Shown: positions 28,148-37,862, numbered from the stretch's first letter. The stretch: 64,000 nt of DNA from Blautia schinkii (GCF_013304825.1 NZ_JAAWUO010000010.1:1-64000); one strand, 5' to 3'. Translations and numbers: made by a program. Notes: generated by a model not told the origin, from the sequence alone.

Positions 28148-28843
28148 ATGAAAATATGCGGATTTAACAAAACAACTTTACTGGATTATCCGGGCCGGGT
28201 GGCCTGCACCATATTCCTGGGCGGCTGCAATTTCCGCTGTCCTTTTTGCCAGAATGGGGCTCTGGTAGTGGAACCAGGAAGCCAGCCTGAATATTCCCAG
28301 GAGGAAATTCTGGCTTTTCTAAAAAAAAGGAAGGGAATTCTGGACGGTGTGTGCGTGTCCGGAGGCGAACCGACGCTTTCTGACGGACTTCCGGATTTTC
28401 TTCACGAGATCAAAAATCTTGGTTATGATGTGAAACTTGATACCAACGGGTCACGTCCCTCTGTGGTAAAAAATCTCGCAGCAGACGGCCTCATTGACAG
28501 GGTCGCAATGGATATCAAGGCCTGTCCTTCCAACTATCATATGCTTACCGGCGTGAATGTTGATCTGGACGCGATCCGTGAAACTGCCGGATGGCTGCTG
28601 AACGGAGATCTTGATTATGAATTTCGTACTACTGTTGTACGTGAGCTTCATTCTGAAAAAGATTTTCAGGAGATCAGTCAGTGGCTAAGCAGTGCAAAAG
28701 CTTATTATCTCCAGGCTTACCGGGATTCCGACGGAGTTCTTATGCCGGGATTCTCTGCCTGCTCCGAAGAAGAAATGAAAAACTACCGGGATATCCTCCT
28801 TGAGACAATCCCGGTAGTCGAAATTCGAGGTATGGATCTGTAA
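28148..28843 (+). CDS. anaerobic ribonucleotide reductase activating protein-type radical SAM enzyme
   Basis: 231 aa. GFNKTTLLDYPGRVACTIFLGGCNFRCPFCQNGALV contains the CxxxCxxC iron-sulfur motif; VSGGEPTLSDGLPDF and YDVKLDTNGS follow, as in the longer NrdG/PflA-type activases (TIGR02495-like). It would use S-adenosylmethionine to form a glycyl radical on a partner. No NrdD-like partner is in the window. Good RBS (AGAGGAG). Monocistronic. Confidence 0.85.
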   Translation: MKICGFNKTTLLDYPGRVACTIFLGGCNFRCPFCQNGALVVEPGSQPEYSQEEILAFLKKRKGILDGVCVSGGEPTLSDGLPDFLHEIKNLGYDVKLDTNGSRPSVVKNLAADGLIDRVAMDIKACPSNYHMLTGVNVDLDAIRETAGWLLNGDLDYEFRTTVVRELHSEKDFQEISQWLSSAKAYYLQAYRDSDGVLMPGFSACSEEEMKNYRDILLETIPVVEIRGMDL

Positions 28844-28895
28844 GCTGCAGATCTGCAAAACGATCTGCTTACTCGTATATATGAAAACTTTTCGA

Positions 28896-30086
28896 TCAGA
28901 CGTTGATAAAGCAGTACCAGTATCCACCCTTTCCACCTGAAGTATGAATATCCTGACATTCCTTAAAGTAGGGAAATCCAAACATATTGGCCATAAACCG
29001 TTCCTGCTGGCTGTACTCGCCGGGAACTCCCAGTATGTACTGCCCCCGGTGATTCCTGCATAGCAGAAGATGCCCGAAATTCTGATATCCATATATGACA
29101 AAACGGTTGTTGCAGAAGCAGCCGTTTTGTTTACATAAAACGGAACAATCGGATGGTTTGATCTTCCGGCAGTCTGTGAACTGACCGTCGTTGAAAGGTA
29201 CATCACAAGATATGCCCGGAAGTGGTCGGGGTGGTCTCGAGCCCGGATTCGGGTGATTTGGCCCTGGCTGCGGCGGTCGTGGACCTGAACGCTTTGAGTC
29301 TGGTTCGGGTGGTCTCATTCCCAGTGCATTCGGTTCTGGTTCGGACGGCCTGGGACCCGGATGGTTTGACATTGACTCCGGCTGCCCTTGCCCCGGATAA
29401 TTTTGTCCCTGTACTGGTGAACGCATCATCCCCAATAGATTTGAATCCGATTTTGGCGGGTGCATTCCCGATTGATCAGAACCAGATCCCGCTGTCCCTG
29501 AACCTGATTCTGCCGGTCTTACATCCATATGCGCAGTACCAGACCGGGATAGCTCCGGTACTTCCATATCCAACCGCTGTGAACTTTCCACACCTTCTTC
29601 CCGGATCTCTTCTGCAATCATAATCTTAGGCTCTGCTGCCGATTCTGAATTTTCTCCGCTACTCTTATTCTGACTCTCAGTCTCGTTCTCCTTTTTCCAC
29701 TCCTGGAAATTCTCCGGCCGGATTGGCTGATCGTCCCATTCAGTTCCCCAGAATCCTCCGGCATCCGAGATCAGCAGCATTCCGCCAAGATCCTGAAGAC
29801 TTTTCCCCATGCCTCCAATATCCCCTGCATCCGTCTCCAGCATACACTCGATCCGCTCCTGCCCTGTAACACAGCTCCCGATCAGAATTCCGTCCAACAG
29901 CCCTTCCCGCCGCACAAAGCCATACACCCTGCACCGGCTTCCAGGCTCCAATCCCACACAGCGCAGGTGAACCTCCATCCGACACTTTCGGTCCATGGCT
30001 TCCACTCTCACATAACCACTGCTGCCATCTTTTTTCCCTTTACGATACTCGTACACATACGCAACAAAACGCTGATATCCGGCCAA
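28896..30086 (-). CDS. hypothetical protein with Pro/Ser-rich middle
   Basis: 396 aa, not recognised. Residues 1-125 form a beta-rich domain (YQRFVAYVYEYRKG, RCRVYGFVRREGLLDG), 130-290 are low-complexity with Gly/Pro/Ser/Glu and repeated motifs such as GPRPSEPEP and MRPPEPDS, and the last ~100 residues form a Cys-rich aromatic domain (CSVLCKQNGCFCNNRFVIYGYQNFGHLLLC). No signal peptide or membrane segment. The two ends look like paired domains joined by a flexible linker. Function unknown. Confidence 0.65.
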   Translation of the reverse strand: MAGYQRFVAYVYEYRKGKKDGSSGYVRVEAMDRKCRMEVHLRCVGLEPGSRCRVYGFVRREGLLDGILIGSCVTGQERIECMLETDAGDIGGMGKSLQDLGGMLLISDAGGFWGTEWDDQPIRPENFQEWKKENETESQNKSSGENSESAAEPKIMIAEEIREEGVESSQRLDMEVPELSRSGTAHMDVRPAESGSGTAGSGSDQSGMHPPKSDSNLLGMMRSPVQGQNYPGQGQPESMSNHPGPRPSEPEPNALGMRPPEPDSKRSGPRPPQPGPNHPNPGSRPPRPLPGISCDVPFNDGQFTDCRKIKPSDCSVLCKQNGCFCNNRFVIYGYQNFGHLLLCRNHRGQYILGVPGEYSQQERFMANMFGFPYFKECQDIHTSGGKGGYWYCFINV

Positions 30087-30352
30087 CGCGTGTCCCTCCG
30101 GTAATTCGGCTTCGTTAATATATATGAAGATTGTGGGAAATCATTCCTTGCATTTCAGCTACACTGCACCTGCAAATTATAAACAAAATATTCTCCCTGT
30201 TTCTCAGATATGTAACTTTCTATCGGATATATCTGATCTCTTATTTTCCTTTACCTTTATTTTTTCCTGACAAATGTAGAAGATTCTCCTTTCTTTTCTC
30301 ATTGAGGCAACACAAGGTAACACAAACTTACGTTCTCTTATTTTTCACAAAC

Positions 30353-30380
30353 AAAAAAGAACCCCTCAATCAAGGGATTC
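30353..30380 (-). terminator. terminator downstream of tRNA-Pro
   Basis: Minus-strand GAATCCCT pairs with AGGGGTTC (one G-U pair) and is followed by TTTTTT (plus-strand A-run 30353-30358). Confidence 0.85.
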
Positions 30381-30392
30381 TCAAAGCTTTAG

Positions 30393-30466
30393 TCGAAGCG
30401 ACAGGATTTGAACCTGCGACCTCTGCGTCCCGAACGCAGCGCTCTACCAAACTGAGCCACGCTTCG
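30393..30466 (-). tRNA. tRNA-Pro (anticodon CGG)
   Basis: Minus-strand acceptor CGAAGCG pairs with CGCTTCG. The anticodon stem CTGCG/CGCAG surrounds the loop TTCGGGA, giving anticodon CGG; the T arm has GGTTCAAATCC. The D arm carries GGCTCAGTTTGGTAGAGC. CCA is not encoded. It sits alone with its own promoter and terminator. Confidence 0.95.
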
Positions 30467-30511
30467 ATATTTTGTTTTCAGTTGTTTGTGTGTTGCTCAA
30501 CTGCAAGAGCT

Positions 30512-30540
30512 ATTATATTAGAGTTTTATTGGTTTGTCAA
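30512..30540 (-). promoter_or_regulatory. promoter for tRNA-Pro
   Basis: TTGACA (30535-30540), 17 bp, TATAAT (30512-30517) on the minus strand, about 45 bp before the tRNA. Confidence 0.85.
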
Positions 30541-30628
30541 TAGAAAAAATTAAAAAATTTCAAAAAAATCGAATTTTTTCTTTTTTCCTGCTTCGGGCGT
30601 GCATTTTCGCAGACCCGAAGCAGTTTTT

Positions 30629-31069
30629 CTATGCCCAACGGCTCTTCTGCTCTTCGCAGATGCTGTTCCACTGGCAGTTTCCGCAGATTTCCTTCCTGCC
30701 ATCTGTCGCGAGGATTTTTTTCTGAACCTGATGTGTAAATTCTTTGAACTCCAGAACCTGACCAGCCTCAAATCCACAGCGATCCAGCACTGCCTGATCG
30801 TACTCCACAACCTTACCGCCTGGTGTACAGTGGCCTCCGCAGTTATTTGGACAGGCTGAACAGATTTCATCTGTATCTACATGCAGCCTTATCTTTCTTC
30901 CTGACAAAAAAATCTCCAGCATCTCTGCCATATGGGCGGTAAAACCGTTACTATACCCTTCACCTTTGAAATAAGCCAGGCACATACCATGATGAGGGCG
31001 CAGGGGAATCGCATTTTCCTCTGTGCCCTCATCAGAAGCATATGCCGAAGCCATGCTCTTATCTTGCAT
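30629..31069 (-). CDS. DUF1284-type iron-sulfur-like protein
   Basis: 146 aa from the ATG at 31069, whose GGAAAGG ribosome site lies inside bioY; the start overlaps the bioY stop. LRPHHGMCLAYFKGEGYSNGF, DEICSACPNNCGGHC and EICGNCQWNSICEE give eight or so Cys in CxxC-type clusters, as in DUF1284 proteins thought to bind a metal cluster. Function unknown; coupling to a biotin transporter gene is notable but may be chance. Confidence 0.75.
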   Translation of the reverse strand: MQDKSMASAYASDEGTEENAIPLRPHHGMCLAYFKGEGYSNGFTAHMAEMLEIFLSGRKIRLHVDTDEICSACPNNCGGHCTPGGKVVEYDQAVLDRCGFEAGQVLEFKEFTHQVQKKILATDGRKEICGNCQWNSICEEQKSRWA

Positions 31070-31610
31070 ATTTACGTACCTTTCCTGATAAAACATAAGC
31101 CAGTGCGATCTTGATCAGATCCGGAATGATAAACGGGAATACGCACCATCCGAGAACTGCCATCAGACCTACTGCACCAGTGCTTCTTGTATAAGCAACC
31201 ATAAACCATGCTGTCCCAAATGCGTAGCATACGATCAGACCAACAATCATGGAAATAATCTGAACTACCGGTTTTCTTCCCAGGAATTTCTCAAATGCCC
31301 ACATCACAAGTGCAGAGAAAATAAATCCGATGATATATCCTCCGGAATTTCCGAGAAGAGCTCCGATTCCTCCGGAAAATCCTGCAAAAACAGGAACTCC
31401 TACTGCACCAAGAAGAACGTAAACCAGAACTGCCATCGTTCCTCTTTTACCTCCAAGTACGCCTACTGCCATGAATACTCCGAATGTCTGCAGGGTAAAC
31501 GGTACCTGCGCCGGAATGGAAATCCATGAGCAGACTGCCATAACTACTGCAAAAACTGCAATATAAACAAGATCGTATGTCTTGCTTCTGGTTGCTGCCG
31601 CTGTTGTCAT
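31059..31610 (-). CDS. bioY: biotin transporter BioY (ECF substrate-binding component)
   Basis: 183 aa with about six membrane helices. IPAQVPFTLQTFGVFMAVGVLGGKRGTMAVLVYVLLGAVGVPVFAGFSGG and GYIIGFIFSALV are signature BioY segments. It captures biotin and works with a shared ECF energizing module encoded elsewhere. The next gene overlaps its stop. Promoter at 31701-31729. Confidence 0.95.
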   Translation of the reverse strand: MTTAAATRSKTYDLVYIAVFAVVMAVCSWISIPAQVPFTLQTFGVFMAVGVLGGKRGTMAVLVYVLLGAVGVPVFAGFSGGIGALLGNSGGYIIGFIFSALVMWAFEKFLGRKPVVQIISMIVGLIVCYAFGTAWFMVAYTRSTGAVGLMAVLGWCVFPFIIPDLIKIALAYVLSGKVRKYAR

Positions 31611-31700
31611 AATAATCTTATCCTCTCTTTCCTTTGCTGCTTTCCGCTGCTGAAGATCATCTCATCTTTTCTCTGATGATATCCGTTTTTAGCTGTTAAC

Positions 31701-31729
31701 AATTTAACACACGTCGTCCCGATTGTCAA
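31701..31729 (-). promoter_or_regulatory. promoter for bioY
   Basis: TTGACA (31724-31729), 17 bp, TAAATT (31701-31706), followed by the palindrome GTTAAC (31695-31700). A BirA operator often contains GTTAAC-like arms, so biotin control is possible, but only one clear arm is seen. Confidence 0.6.
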
Positions 31730-31925
31730 CGCATTTATATTTTACAGTTTACATTTTTCATCAAATTTACCAGGGTGCCGTATCATTCACTTTGACAAAT
31801 AAAATTCAGGCAGTTCATTATGTAAAACATGATATCTGCTTATTTCTAATTTCCGCTTTCAAATCCCCACGTCCAATGTTATACTAAAATTAACGATTTT
31901 TTCAGCAAAAAGGGGGATTTTCCAC

Positions 31926-32648
31926 ATGAATATACAGGATATCCAAAATATCAGTACCAGCTGCACACGAACTGAATTCGTAGGAACTGCGGTCCTTGAC
32001 ACGATCGGTCTTGTAATCTCCGGAGTTGACGATTCTCTGCTTAAGGAGATGAACATTGGCACGAAATATCACTGTCTGGGACTTTTCAGCTCCCGTACAG
32101 GCGCTGCCGGTCAGATCACAGCTATTGATGACGCAGTCAAAGCTACCAACACGGAGGTTCTTTCCATTGAGCTTCCAAGAGATACTAAGGGATGGGGCGG
32201 TCACGGCAACTACATTGTACTTGGAGGAAATGATGTTTCCGATGTGCGTCATGCCATTTCCCTGGCATTAGAGCTTACCAATAAATATGCTGGTGAGGTT
32301 TACATCAGCGAATCCGGTCATCTGGAATTTGCTTTTTCCGCAAGCGCAGGCCCTGCGATCCATAAGGCTTTTGGCACGCCGCTGGGCGAAGCTTTCGGAT
32401 TTATGGCCGGTTCCCCTGCTGCTATCGGTCTTGTTATGGCTGACAATGCTATAAAATCTGCCGCTGTTTCTATTACGAAATACATGACTCCGAATATTGG
32501 GACCAGCCATTCCAACGAGGTGATCATTGCCATCTCCGGTGACGCCAGTGCAGTAAAAGCTGCCGTGCTGGAAGGCCGCCAGACCGGTCTCGAGCTTCTG
32601 ATCGGTATGGGAACTTATCCTGAAATTCCAGGTACACCATATTTATAA
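31926..32648 (+). CDS. bacterial microcompartment shell protein, PduB/EtuB type (tandem BMC)
   Basis: 240 aa. TEFVGTAVLDTIGLVISGVDDSLLKEM, then AIDDAVKATNTEVLSIELPRDTKGWGGHGNY, GEVYISESGHLEFAFSASAGPAIHKAFGTPLGEAFGFMAGSPAAIGLVMADNAIKSAAV, and SHSNEVIIAISGDASAVKAAVLEGRQTGLELL fit two BMC domains, as in the trimeric shell protein PduB. The pore-lining GWGGHG region is present. No other compartment gene lies nearby; it has its own RBS (AGGGGG) and terminator. Intact-looking, with no frameshift. Confidence 0.92.
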   Translation: MNIQDIQNISTSCTRTEFVGTAVLDTIGLVISGVDDSLLKEMNIGTKYHCLGLFSSRTGAAGQITAIDDAVKATNTEVLSIELPRDTKGWGGHGNYIVLGGNDVSDVRHAISLALELTNKYAGEVYISESGHLEFAFSASAGPAIHKAFGTPLGEAFGFMAGSPAAIGLVMADNAIKSAAVSITKYMTPNIGTSHSNEVIIAISGDASAVKAAVLEGRQTGLELLIGMGTYPEIPGTPYL

Positions 32649-32655
32649 AAAATTT

Positions 32656-32705
32656 TCCCACTCTGTAAGCCAGGATATAACACCCTATTACAGAGTGGGA
32701 TTTTC
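32656..32705 (+). terminator. terminator of the microcompartment shell gene
   Basis: TCCCACTCTGTAA (32656-32668) pairs with TTACAGAGTGGGA (32688-32700), followed by TTTT. Confidence 0.88.
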
Positions 32706-32853
32706 GTATAAACCATAATTCTGTATTTCAACCGCACATTGCATATCAAACGAATATTCATAATCCACATTCGTTTCTCTATCACATATAGACATTTATC
32801 GCTTCATTACATTATCAAACATTCATAAATACAATCCTTTCATGATTTTACGC

Positions 32854-32903
32854 AAAAAACAGCGTCACAGGATCATCAACACATATGATCCCATAACGCT
32901 GTT
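32854..32903 (-). terminator. terminator of the 3D-domain protein gene
   Basis: Minus strand AACAGCGT...ACGCTGTT with an inner GGATCAT/ATGATCC pair, followed by T6 (plus-strand A-run 32854-32859). Confidence 0.88.
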
Positions 32904-32947
32904 ATCATTTCTCATATTCTCAATATCCGAACTGTTTTCCCCGCTTA

Positions 32948-34357
32948 TCAGCCTACCTGATATACATCTGCGGACTGAAGTCCAAAGCTTAATGCCTCTG
33001 AATGGCTTCCGCAGTAGATATCTACATGTCCGTAAGGAGTTCCAAGATCCTCTACTGTATAAACAGTTCCATTGATCAGAAGCTTAGTTCCAAAAGGAAC
33101 TCCTGCCATGGCTACTGTACGTCCTGCTGTCGGAACTGTACCGCTGGCTGTCAGATTACCTGCTGTACCGCAGCACTGTGCACAGTTACAGTATGCAGTC
33201 AGTGTAAAGTTGCCAAGATATGTTCCCTGGCTGGAAGAGCCGGAATCTGAGGAAGTATCTGCTGATGTATCAGCTGCCTCATCGGAAGAACTCTCCTCTG
33301 AAGATGTATCCTCGGACTCATCATAAGAAGATCCCTCAGAAGAACTATCTTCACTGCTCTCATCCTCTGAATTTCCGCACTGAACATCATCTTCCTCATC
33401 CTCTTCTTCCTCTACAACAACATCAGAACTTGTAGAGCTGCTGGAAGACTCTGTTGTATCCTCATCCGGATCATATCCGTAATCATCCTCTGAATCACCG
33501 GAGCTGTCAGAATCAGACTCTGTATTCTGTGCTTCCTCAGCTGCTTCTGCTGCAGCCTGTCTCTCAACCTCTGCTGCGGCCTCAGCTCTTGCCTTCTCCT
33601 CTGCAGCCTTCTCTTCTTCTGCCTGCTGAACAAGTGCAGTAATATTACTGTCTGCGTTGCTGATATCTGCCATCAGCTGCTGAGCCTCTTCCTGGCTGGC
33701 ACTGATCTGATTTACATAAGAGCTGATATCATCACTTGTACTTGCAGCCATAGACTGTACTTCCTGCTGTTTAGCCGCACGCTCTGTCATCAGATTATCG
33801 ATCTCTGCTGACTCTTTCTCAACCTTCTCCTCATTCTCCTGAATGTTCTCCTGAAGGCTTACATATTTATCCAGCATATTCCTGTCGTATGTAGAAATCT
33901 GGATCGCATTCTCTGCGCGGTTCAGAAACTCTGCCAGGCTCTCAGAGGAAAGCAGGGTTGCCAGAGCAGATGATCCTGCATTCTCATACATATATGCGAT
34001 TCGAAGCTTCATGGACTCATACTGGTCTGCGGAAGCTTTCTTCGCTTTCTTAAGTTCTGTCTTTACTTTATTTAATTCATCTTCCTTCTCAGCAGCCTGA
34101 ATACTTAGCTCAGAGATGCTGTTGGTAAGATCCTCATACTGTGCGTTTAAATCGGCCAGATAGCTCTCCAGCTCCTGCTTCTTGCTCTCCAGACTGCCGA
34201 TGCTGCTCTGTACCTGTGCAAGACCTTCTTCAGCGGCCTGTTTCTGTGCCTGTGCATCTGCGATCGCGGCTTCTGTACTGGATGCGTATACGTTGCTTCC
34301 CATGGAAAATGAAAGCATACCTGTAAGCAGTAATGTGAAAACTTTTCTATTCTTCAT
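32948..34357 (-). CDS. secreted coiled-coil/3D-domain cell wall protein
   Basis: 469 aa. Signal peptide (about 1-26, ending NVYASS). Residues 30-265 form a PcsB/CwlO-like coiled coil (QAQKQAAEEGLAQVQSSIGSLESKKQEL, KMRIAYMYENAGSSALATLLSSESLAEFLNR), then an extremely acidic Ser/Glu/Asp linker to about 375, and a C-terminal 3D (RlpA-like) domain: LTAYCNCAQCCGTAGNLTASGT, VPFGTKLLINGTVYTVEDLGTPYGHVDIYCGSHSEALSFG. The 3D domain of YocH-type proteins acts on peptidoglycan. The acidic linker would keep the enzyme extended from the surface. Confidence 0.88.
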   Translation of the reverse strand: MKNRKVFTLLLTGMLSFSMGSNVYASSTEAAIADAQAQKQAAEEGLAQVQSSIGSLESKKQELESYLADLNAQYEDLTNSISELSIQAAEKEDELNKVKTELKKAKKASADQYESMKLRIAYMYENAGSSALATLLSSESLAEFLNRAENAIQISTYDRNMLDKYVSLQENIQENEEKVEKESAEIDNLMTERAAKQQEVQSMAASTSDDISSYVNQISASQEEAQQLMADISNADSNITALVQQAEEEKAAEEKARAEAAAEVERQAAAEAAEEAQNTESDSDSSGDSEDDYGYDPDEDTTESSSSSTSSDVVVEEEEDEEDDVQCGNSEDESSEDSSSEGSSYDESEDTSSEESSSDEAADTSADTSSDSGSSSQGTYLGNFTLTAYCNCAQCCGTAGNLTASGTVPTAGRTVAMAGVPFGTKLLINGTVYTVEDLGTPYGHVDIYCGSHSEALSFGLQSADVYQVG

Positions 34358-34387
34358 ATAAACACCTTTCGTCCTTTCATGGGTACT

Positions 34388-34415
34388 AGTATAACATATT
34401 TTTCATAAAAAGCAA
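34388..34415 (-). promoter_or_regulatory. promoter for the 3D-domain protein
   Basis: TTGCTT (34410-34415), 16 bp, TATACT (34388-34393) on the minus strand. Confidence 0.65.
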
Positions 34416-34594
34416 CATTTTTATTTTATTTTTGTAACAAGTACGTAATATTTAGTTTTCCAGCACCATGAAATCTCATTGTAGAAGTAAGTTTATATTA
34501 TAAAATTATTACAAAATATGTTTCTGTAATTTTTAAGATATTCCCACCATTAATAAGAAAGAATCCTGCGCTACGGAGTAATTTCCTATGACGT

Positions 34595-34635
34595 AAAAAA
34601 ACTGCCGCCTCACAGGTTTCCCCGCAAAGCAGCAG
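34595..34635 (-). terminator. terminator downstream of spoVG
   Basis: Minus-strand CTGCTGC (34629-34635) pairs with GCGGCAG (34602-34608; one G-U pair) and is followed by T7. The 163-bp repeat lies between it and spoVG. Confidence 0.72.
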
Positions 34636-34641
34636 CTTCTT

Positions 34642-34804
34642 GTCAATCGGATATTCGCAATCCGCTTTCGCTACTTGCTCATAACCGAATAACTGCTCCG
34701 CAGTTTATCAGGAGGGGCTTGTACCCCTCCTGATACAAGTAAGTCCCACCCACTGCTTATTGCTCCTCGCAATTGAAGCAGGGGACTTACTTGATTCGGT
34801 TAAA
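34642..34804 (-). repeat. 163-bp structured repeat, copy 2 (spoVG 3' region)
   Basis: All 163 bases match 18827-18989; the match stops sharply at both ends (T versus A upstream, A versus G downstream). It lies between the spoVG stop (34879) and the terminator, so it should be transcribed as a 3' untranslated region, in the same sense as in the urease operon. The rest of 34358-34878 has no gene. Confidence 0.9.
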
Positions 34805-34878
34805 ATAATCCTACGCAGTTTCAATTCCCACGTCGTCAGTCAGGCGGATCTTTCCCCGCTGTCAAACCCATAGCCGTT

Positions 34879-35172
34879 TTATTCTGCGGCCTCCAGAACC
34901 TCTCCTTCAGCTTCCTCAGCCATCACTTCCTGATACTTGTCCAGGATGATAGTCTGGATTCGCTCTCTGGTAGCAGAATTGATCGGGTGTGCAATGTCAC
35001 GGTATTCCCCGTCACTGGCCTTACGGCTTGGCATTGCGATAAACAGGCCTTTCTCACCTTCGATAACCTTAATGTCATGTACTACAAACTCGTCATCTAT
35101 TGTGACAGACACAACGGCCTTCATCTTCCCTTCTTTTGCTACCTTCCTCACACGTACATCTGTAATATTCAT
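34879..35172 (-). CDS. spoVG: septation/regulatory protein SpoVG
   Basis: 97 aa from the ATG at 35172 (AAAGGGG upstream). [48 protein letters not shown] and [15 protein letters not shown] are nearly invariant SpoVG. It is a small nucleic-acid-binding regulator linked to sporulation and envelope genes. Its 3' region carries the repeat described at 34642. Confidence 0.97.
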   Translation of the reverse strand: MNITDVRVRKVAKEGKMKAVVSVTIDDEFVVHDIKVIEGEKGLFIAMPSRKASDGEYRDIAHPINSATRERIQTIILDKYQEVMAEEAEGEVLEAAE

Positions 35173-35231
35173 GCTACTTGCCCCTTTCATACCGCCTAAC
35201 GTATCTGCGGGAATTTCTGAATTTCTGCAAT

Positions 35232-36353
35232 TTATAATACGTAGCGTTCGTTTTTCTCCACGACGATCTTCACTTCTCCTTCTTCGCCGCAGTAATATGA
35301 ATTCGCCCGGATCGTATCCCGGCTCTCAACAATGCAGTTCTCGATATGCGTATTATCTCCAAGGTATACGTCATTAAGAATCACAGAGTTTTTAATAACA
35401 CAGTTATTGCCTACAAATACATCACGGAACAGGACAGAATTCTCCACTGTACCGTTAATGATGCATCCGCTGGAGATCAGACTGTTCTTCACATCTGCAC
35501 CCGGATTATATTTAGCCGGCGGCACATCTGCGATCTTTGTCTTGATCCCTGGCTCCTGTTTAAAGAAATAATTGCGGATCTCCGGTTTCAGGAAATCCAT
35601 ATTTGTCTGATAATAAGCCTCTGCTGTGGAAATATTGTTCCAGTAAGTATCGATCTTATAGCCATAAATTCTCTTGAGATTCTTATATCTGATGAGAATA
35701 TCATTTACAAAATCATGTCTTCCTTCCTGAGCAGCACGCTCGATCAACTCGATCAGCTGTCTTCTTCGGATAACATAAATACCTGTAGATACAGTATTAT
35801 AAGAAGAAACGATTGGTTTCTCCTCAAATTCCTCGATCCTGCAGTCTTCATTCATGCGAAGCACGCCAAATCTCTCAACCTGGCTCTGATCCTGACAGGT
35901 AGTGCATACAACTGTAACATCTGCCCGTTTCGCAATATGGTATTCCAGAACTTTATTGTAATCCAGTTTGTAGATTCCATCGCCGGAAGCGATCACAACA
36001 TACGGTTCATGACTGTTCTTCAGGAATGTAAGATTCTGATAGATCGCATCTGCAGTTCCCTGATACCATAAGCTGTTGTCCTTGGTAATAGTCGGAGTGA
36101 AAACATAAAGACCTCCCTGCTTTCTTCCGAAATCCCACCATTTGGAAGAGCTTAAATGCTCATTCAGGGAACGGGCATTGTACTGTGTCAGAACAGCAAC
36201 CTTCTGAATGTGTGAATTCGCCATGTTGCTTAAAGCAAAGTCAATTGCGCGATAGCTTCCTGCAATAGGCATAGCTGCTATCGCTCTCTTGTTTGATAAT
36301 TCTCTCATGCGGTTATTGTTACCGCCTGCCAAAATAATACCTATCGCTCTCAT
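35232..36353 (-). CDS. glgD: glucose-1-phosphate adenylyltransferase-like subunit GlgD
   Basis: 373 aa. It has the nucleotidyltransferase fold ([54 protein letters not shown]) and a left-handed beta-helix end, but departs from GlgC at catalytic and allosteric positions, as usual for GlgD. It forms a hetero-oligomer with GlgC to modulate ADP-glucose synthesis. Its ATG overlaps the glgC stop by 4 bp. Confidence 0.95.
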   Translation of the reverse strand: MRAIGIILAGGNNNRMRELSNKRAIAAMPIAGSYRAIDFALSNMANSHIQKVAVLTQYNARSLNEHLSSSKWWDFGRKQGGLYVFTPTITKDNSLWYQGTADAIYQNLTFLKNSHEPYVVIASGDGIYKLDYNKVLEYHIAKRADVTVVCTTCQDQSQVERFGVLRMNEDCRIEEFEEKPIVSSYNTVSTGIYVIRRRQLIELIERAAQEGRHDFVNDILIRYKNLKRIYGYKIDTYWNNISTAEAYYQTNMDFLKPEIRNYFFKQEPGIKTKIADVPPAKYNPGADVKNSLISSGCIINGTVENSVLFRDVFVGNNCVIKNSVILNDVYLGDNTHIENCIVESRDTIRANSYYCGEEGEVKIVVEKNERYVL

Positions 36354-37627
36354 TCTTTCCCACCGTCCTTTGCTGCAATTACCTGGCCACCTGCCAGTTC
36401 TCCGTCAGGGTAGTCATCTTTTGTTGTAACGCCTGAGATAGCGGTATTCTTACCGATCTTCACATTATCCGGAATCACGCTGTTCTCTCCGATAGCAGCA
36501 AGGCCAAAGGAATACACTGCCGGCTTCAGAACATTCGGTGCTTCCTCACCGCAGCCGATCACAACGTTGTTTCCGATGGATACATCCTCAGCTACAATCG
36601 CTTTATCCATAACAACATTCTCTCCAACTGCAGTGTTCTTCATGATAATGGAATCACGGATCACACTTCCCTTGCCGATGGTTACATTAGGACCGATAAC
36701 AGAATTATGTACTTCACCATAAATCTCAGTTCCCTCACCTATGATACACTTGTCCACAACTGCCTCTGCAGCAATGTACTGCGGCGGAACTACATCTCCC
36801 TTGGTATAGATCCTCCAGAATTCCTCGTAAAGATTAAATTCCGGAATGATATCGATCAGCTCCATATTAGCTTCCCAGTAAGAACCAAGAGTTCCGACAT
36901 CTTTCCAGTAGCCATTGTATTCATAGGCAAAAAGACGCTGATCTTTTTCCTTGCAATACGGAAGGATATGTTTACCGAAATCGCATCCATTCTGATCTTT
37001 CAGTGCGAGCAGTGCTTCTTTCAGAACCGGCCATGAGAAAATATAAATACCCATGGATGCCAGGTTGCTGCTTGGATGCTCCGGCTTCTCCTCGAACTCG
37101 GTAATACGGTTGCTCTCATCAGTTACCATAATACCAAAACGGCTGGCTTCCTCAATAGGAACCGGCATACATGCAATCGTGATATCTGCCTTGTTCGCCT
37201 TGTGGAAATCCAGCATTACTTCGTAATCCATCTTATAGATATGGTCTCCGGAAAGAATCAGTACATAATCCGGATTATACTGCTCCATATACGCCAGGTT
37301 CTGATAAATTGCATTGGCAGTTCCTGTGTACCATTCACTGCTTGTGCTCTTCTCGTACGGCGGCAGGACTGTGACACCGCCTTCATTGCGGTCCAGATCC
37401 CACGGAATACCGATGCCGATATGTGTATTCAGACGTAGTGGCTGGTACTGTGTCAGCACACCCACTGTGTCAATTCCTGAGTTAATACAATTGCTCAGTG
37501 GAAAATCGATAATACGATATTTACCACCAAAAGCGACTGCCGGCTTTGCAACTTTTTCTGTCAAAACTCCTAACCTGCTGCCTTGCCCACCGGCCAAGAG
37601 CATGGCAATCATCTCTTTCTTAATCAT
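36350..37627 (-). CDS. glgC: glucose-1-phosphate adenylyltransferase
   Basis: 425 aa. [41 protein letters not shown], then [34 protein letters not shown] and [21 protein letters not shown]. It makes ADP-glucose, the committed step of glycogen synthesis. First gene of the glgC-glgD pair. No other glycogen genes are adjacent. Confidence 0.97.
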   Translation of the reverse strand: MIKKEMIAMLLAGGQGSRLGVLTEKVAKPAVAFGGKYRIIDFPLSNCINSGIDTVGVLTQYQPLRLNTHIGIGIPWDLDRNEGGVTVLPPYEKSTSSEWYTGTANAIYQNLAYMEQYNPDYVLILSGDHIYKMDYEVMLDFHKANKADITIACMPVPIEEASRFGIMVTDESNRITEFEEKPEHPSSNLASMGIYIFSWPVLKEALLALKDQNGCDFGKHILPYCKEKDQRLFAYEYNGYWKDVGTLGSYWEANMELIDIIPEFNLYEEFWRIYTKGDVVPPQYIAAEAVVDKCIIGEGTEIYGEVHNSVIGPNVTIGKGSVIRDSIIMKNTAVGENVVMDKAIVAEDVSIGNNVVIGCGEEAPNVLKPAVYSFGLAAIGENSVIPDNVKIGKNTAISGVTTKDDYPDGELAGGQVIAAKDGGKE

Positions 37628-37658
37628 GCGATCACCTCTTGTATGTTATGATTATTTA

Positions 37659-37687
37659 ATTATAGCATACTTTACCGTATTAGTGAA
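37659..37687 (-). promoter_or_regulatory. promoter for glgC-glgD
   Basis: TTCACT (37682-37687), 17 bp, TATAAT (37659-37664) on the minus strand. Confidence 0.7.
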
Positions 37688-37862
37688 CATTTTTTACAAT
37701 TATTTTGTCTACATTTTATTTTTTTTATCGCTATTGTATACTATAAATTGGTCTGACTAATCATTTTTTCTGTTCTTCTGGTAAATTTCAACATTTTTCG
37801 ACGATATTTTCTGGCTACTTTTATAATCCGCGCAAAACCACTTTTTTCTCCGAAAGTACCAC

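Noticed and set aside
29222-29623. 133-aa plus-strand frame inside the Pro/Ser-rich gene
   Set aside because: Antisense to the low-complexity linker; high GC repeats keep both strands open.
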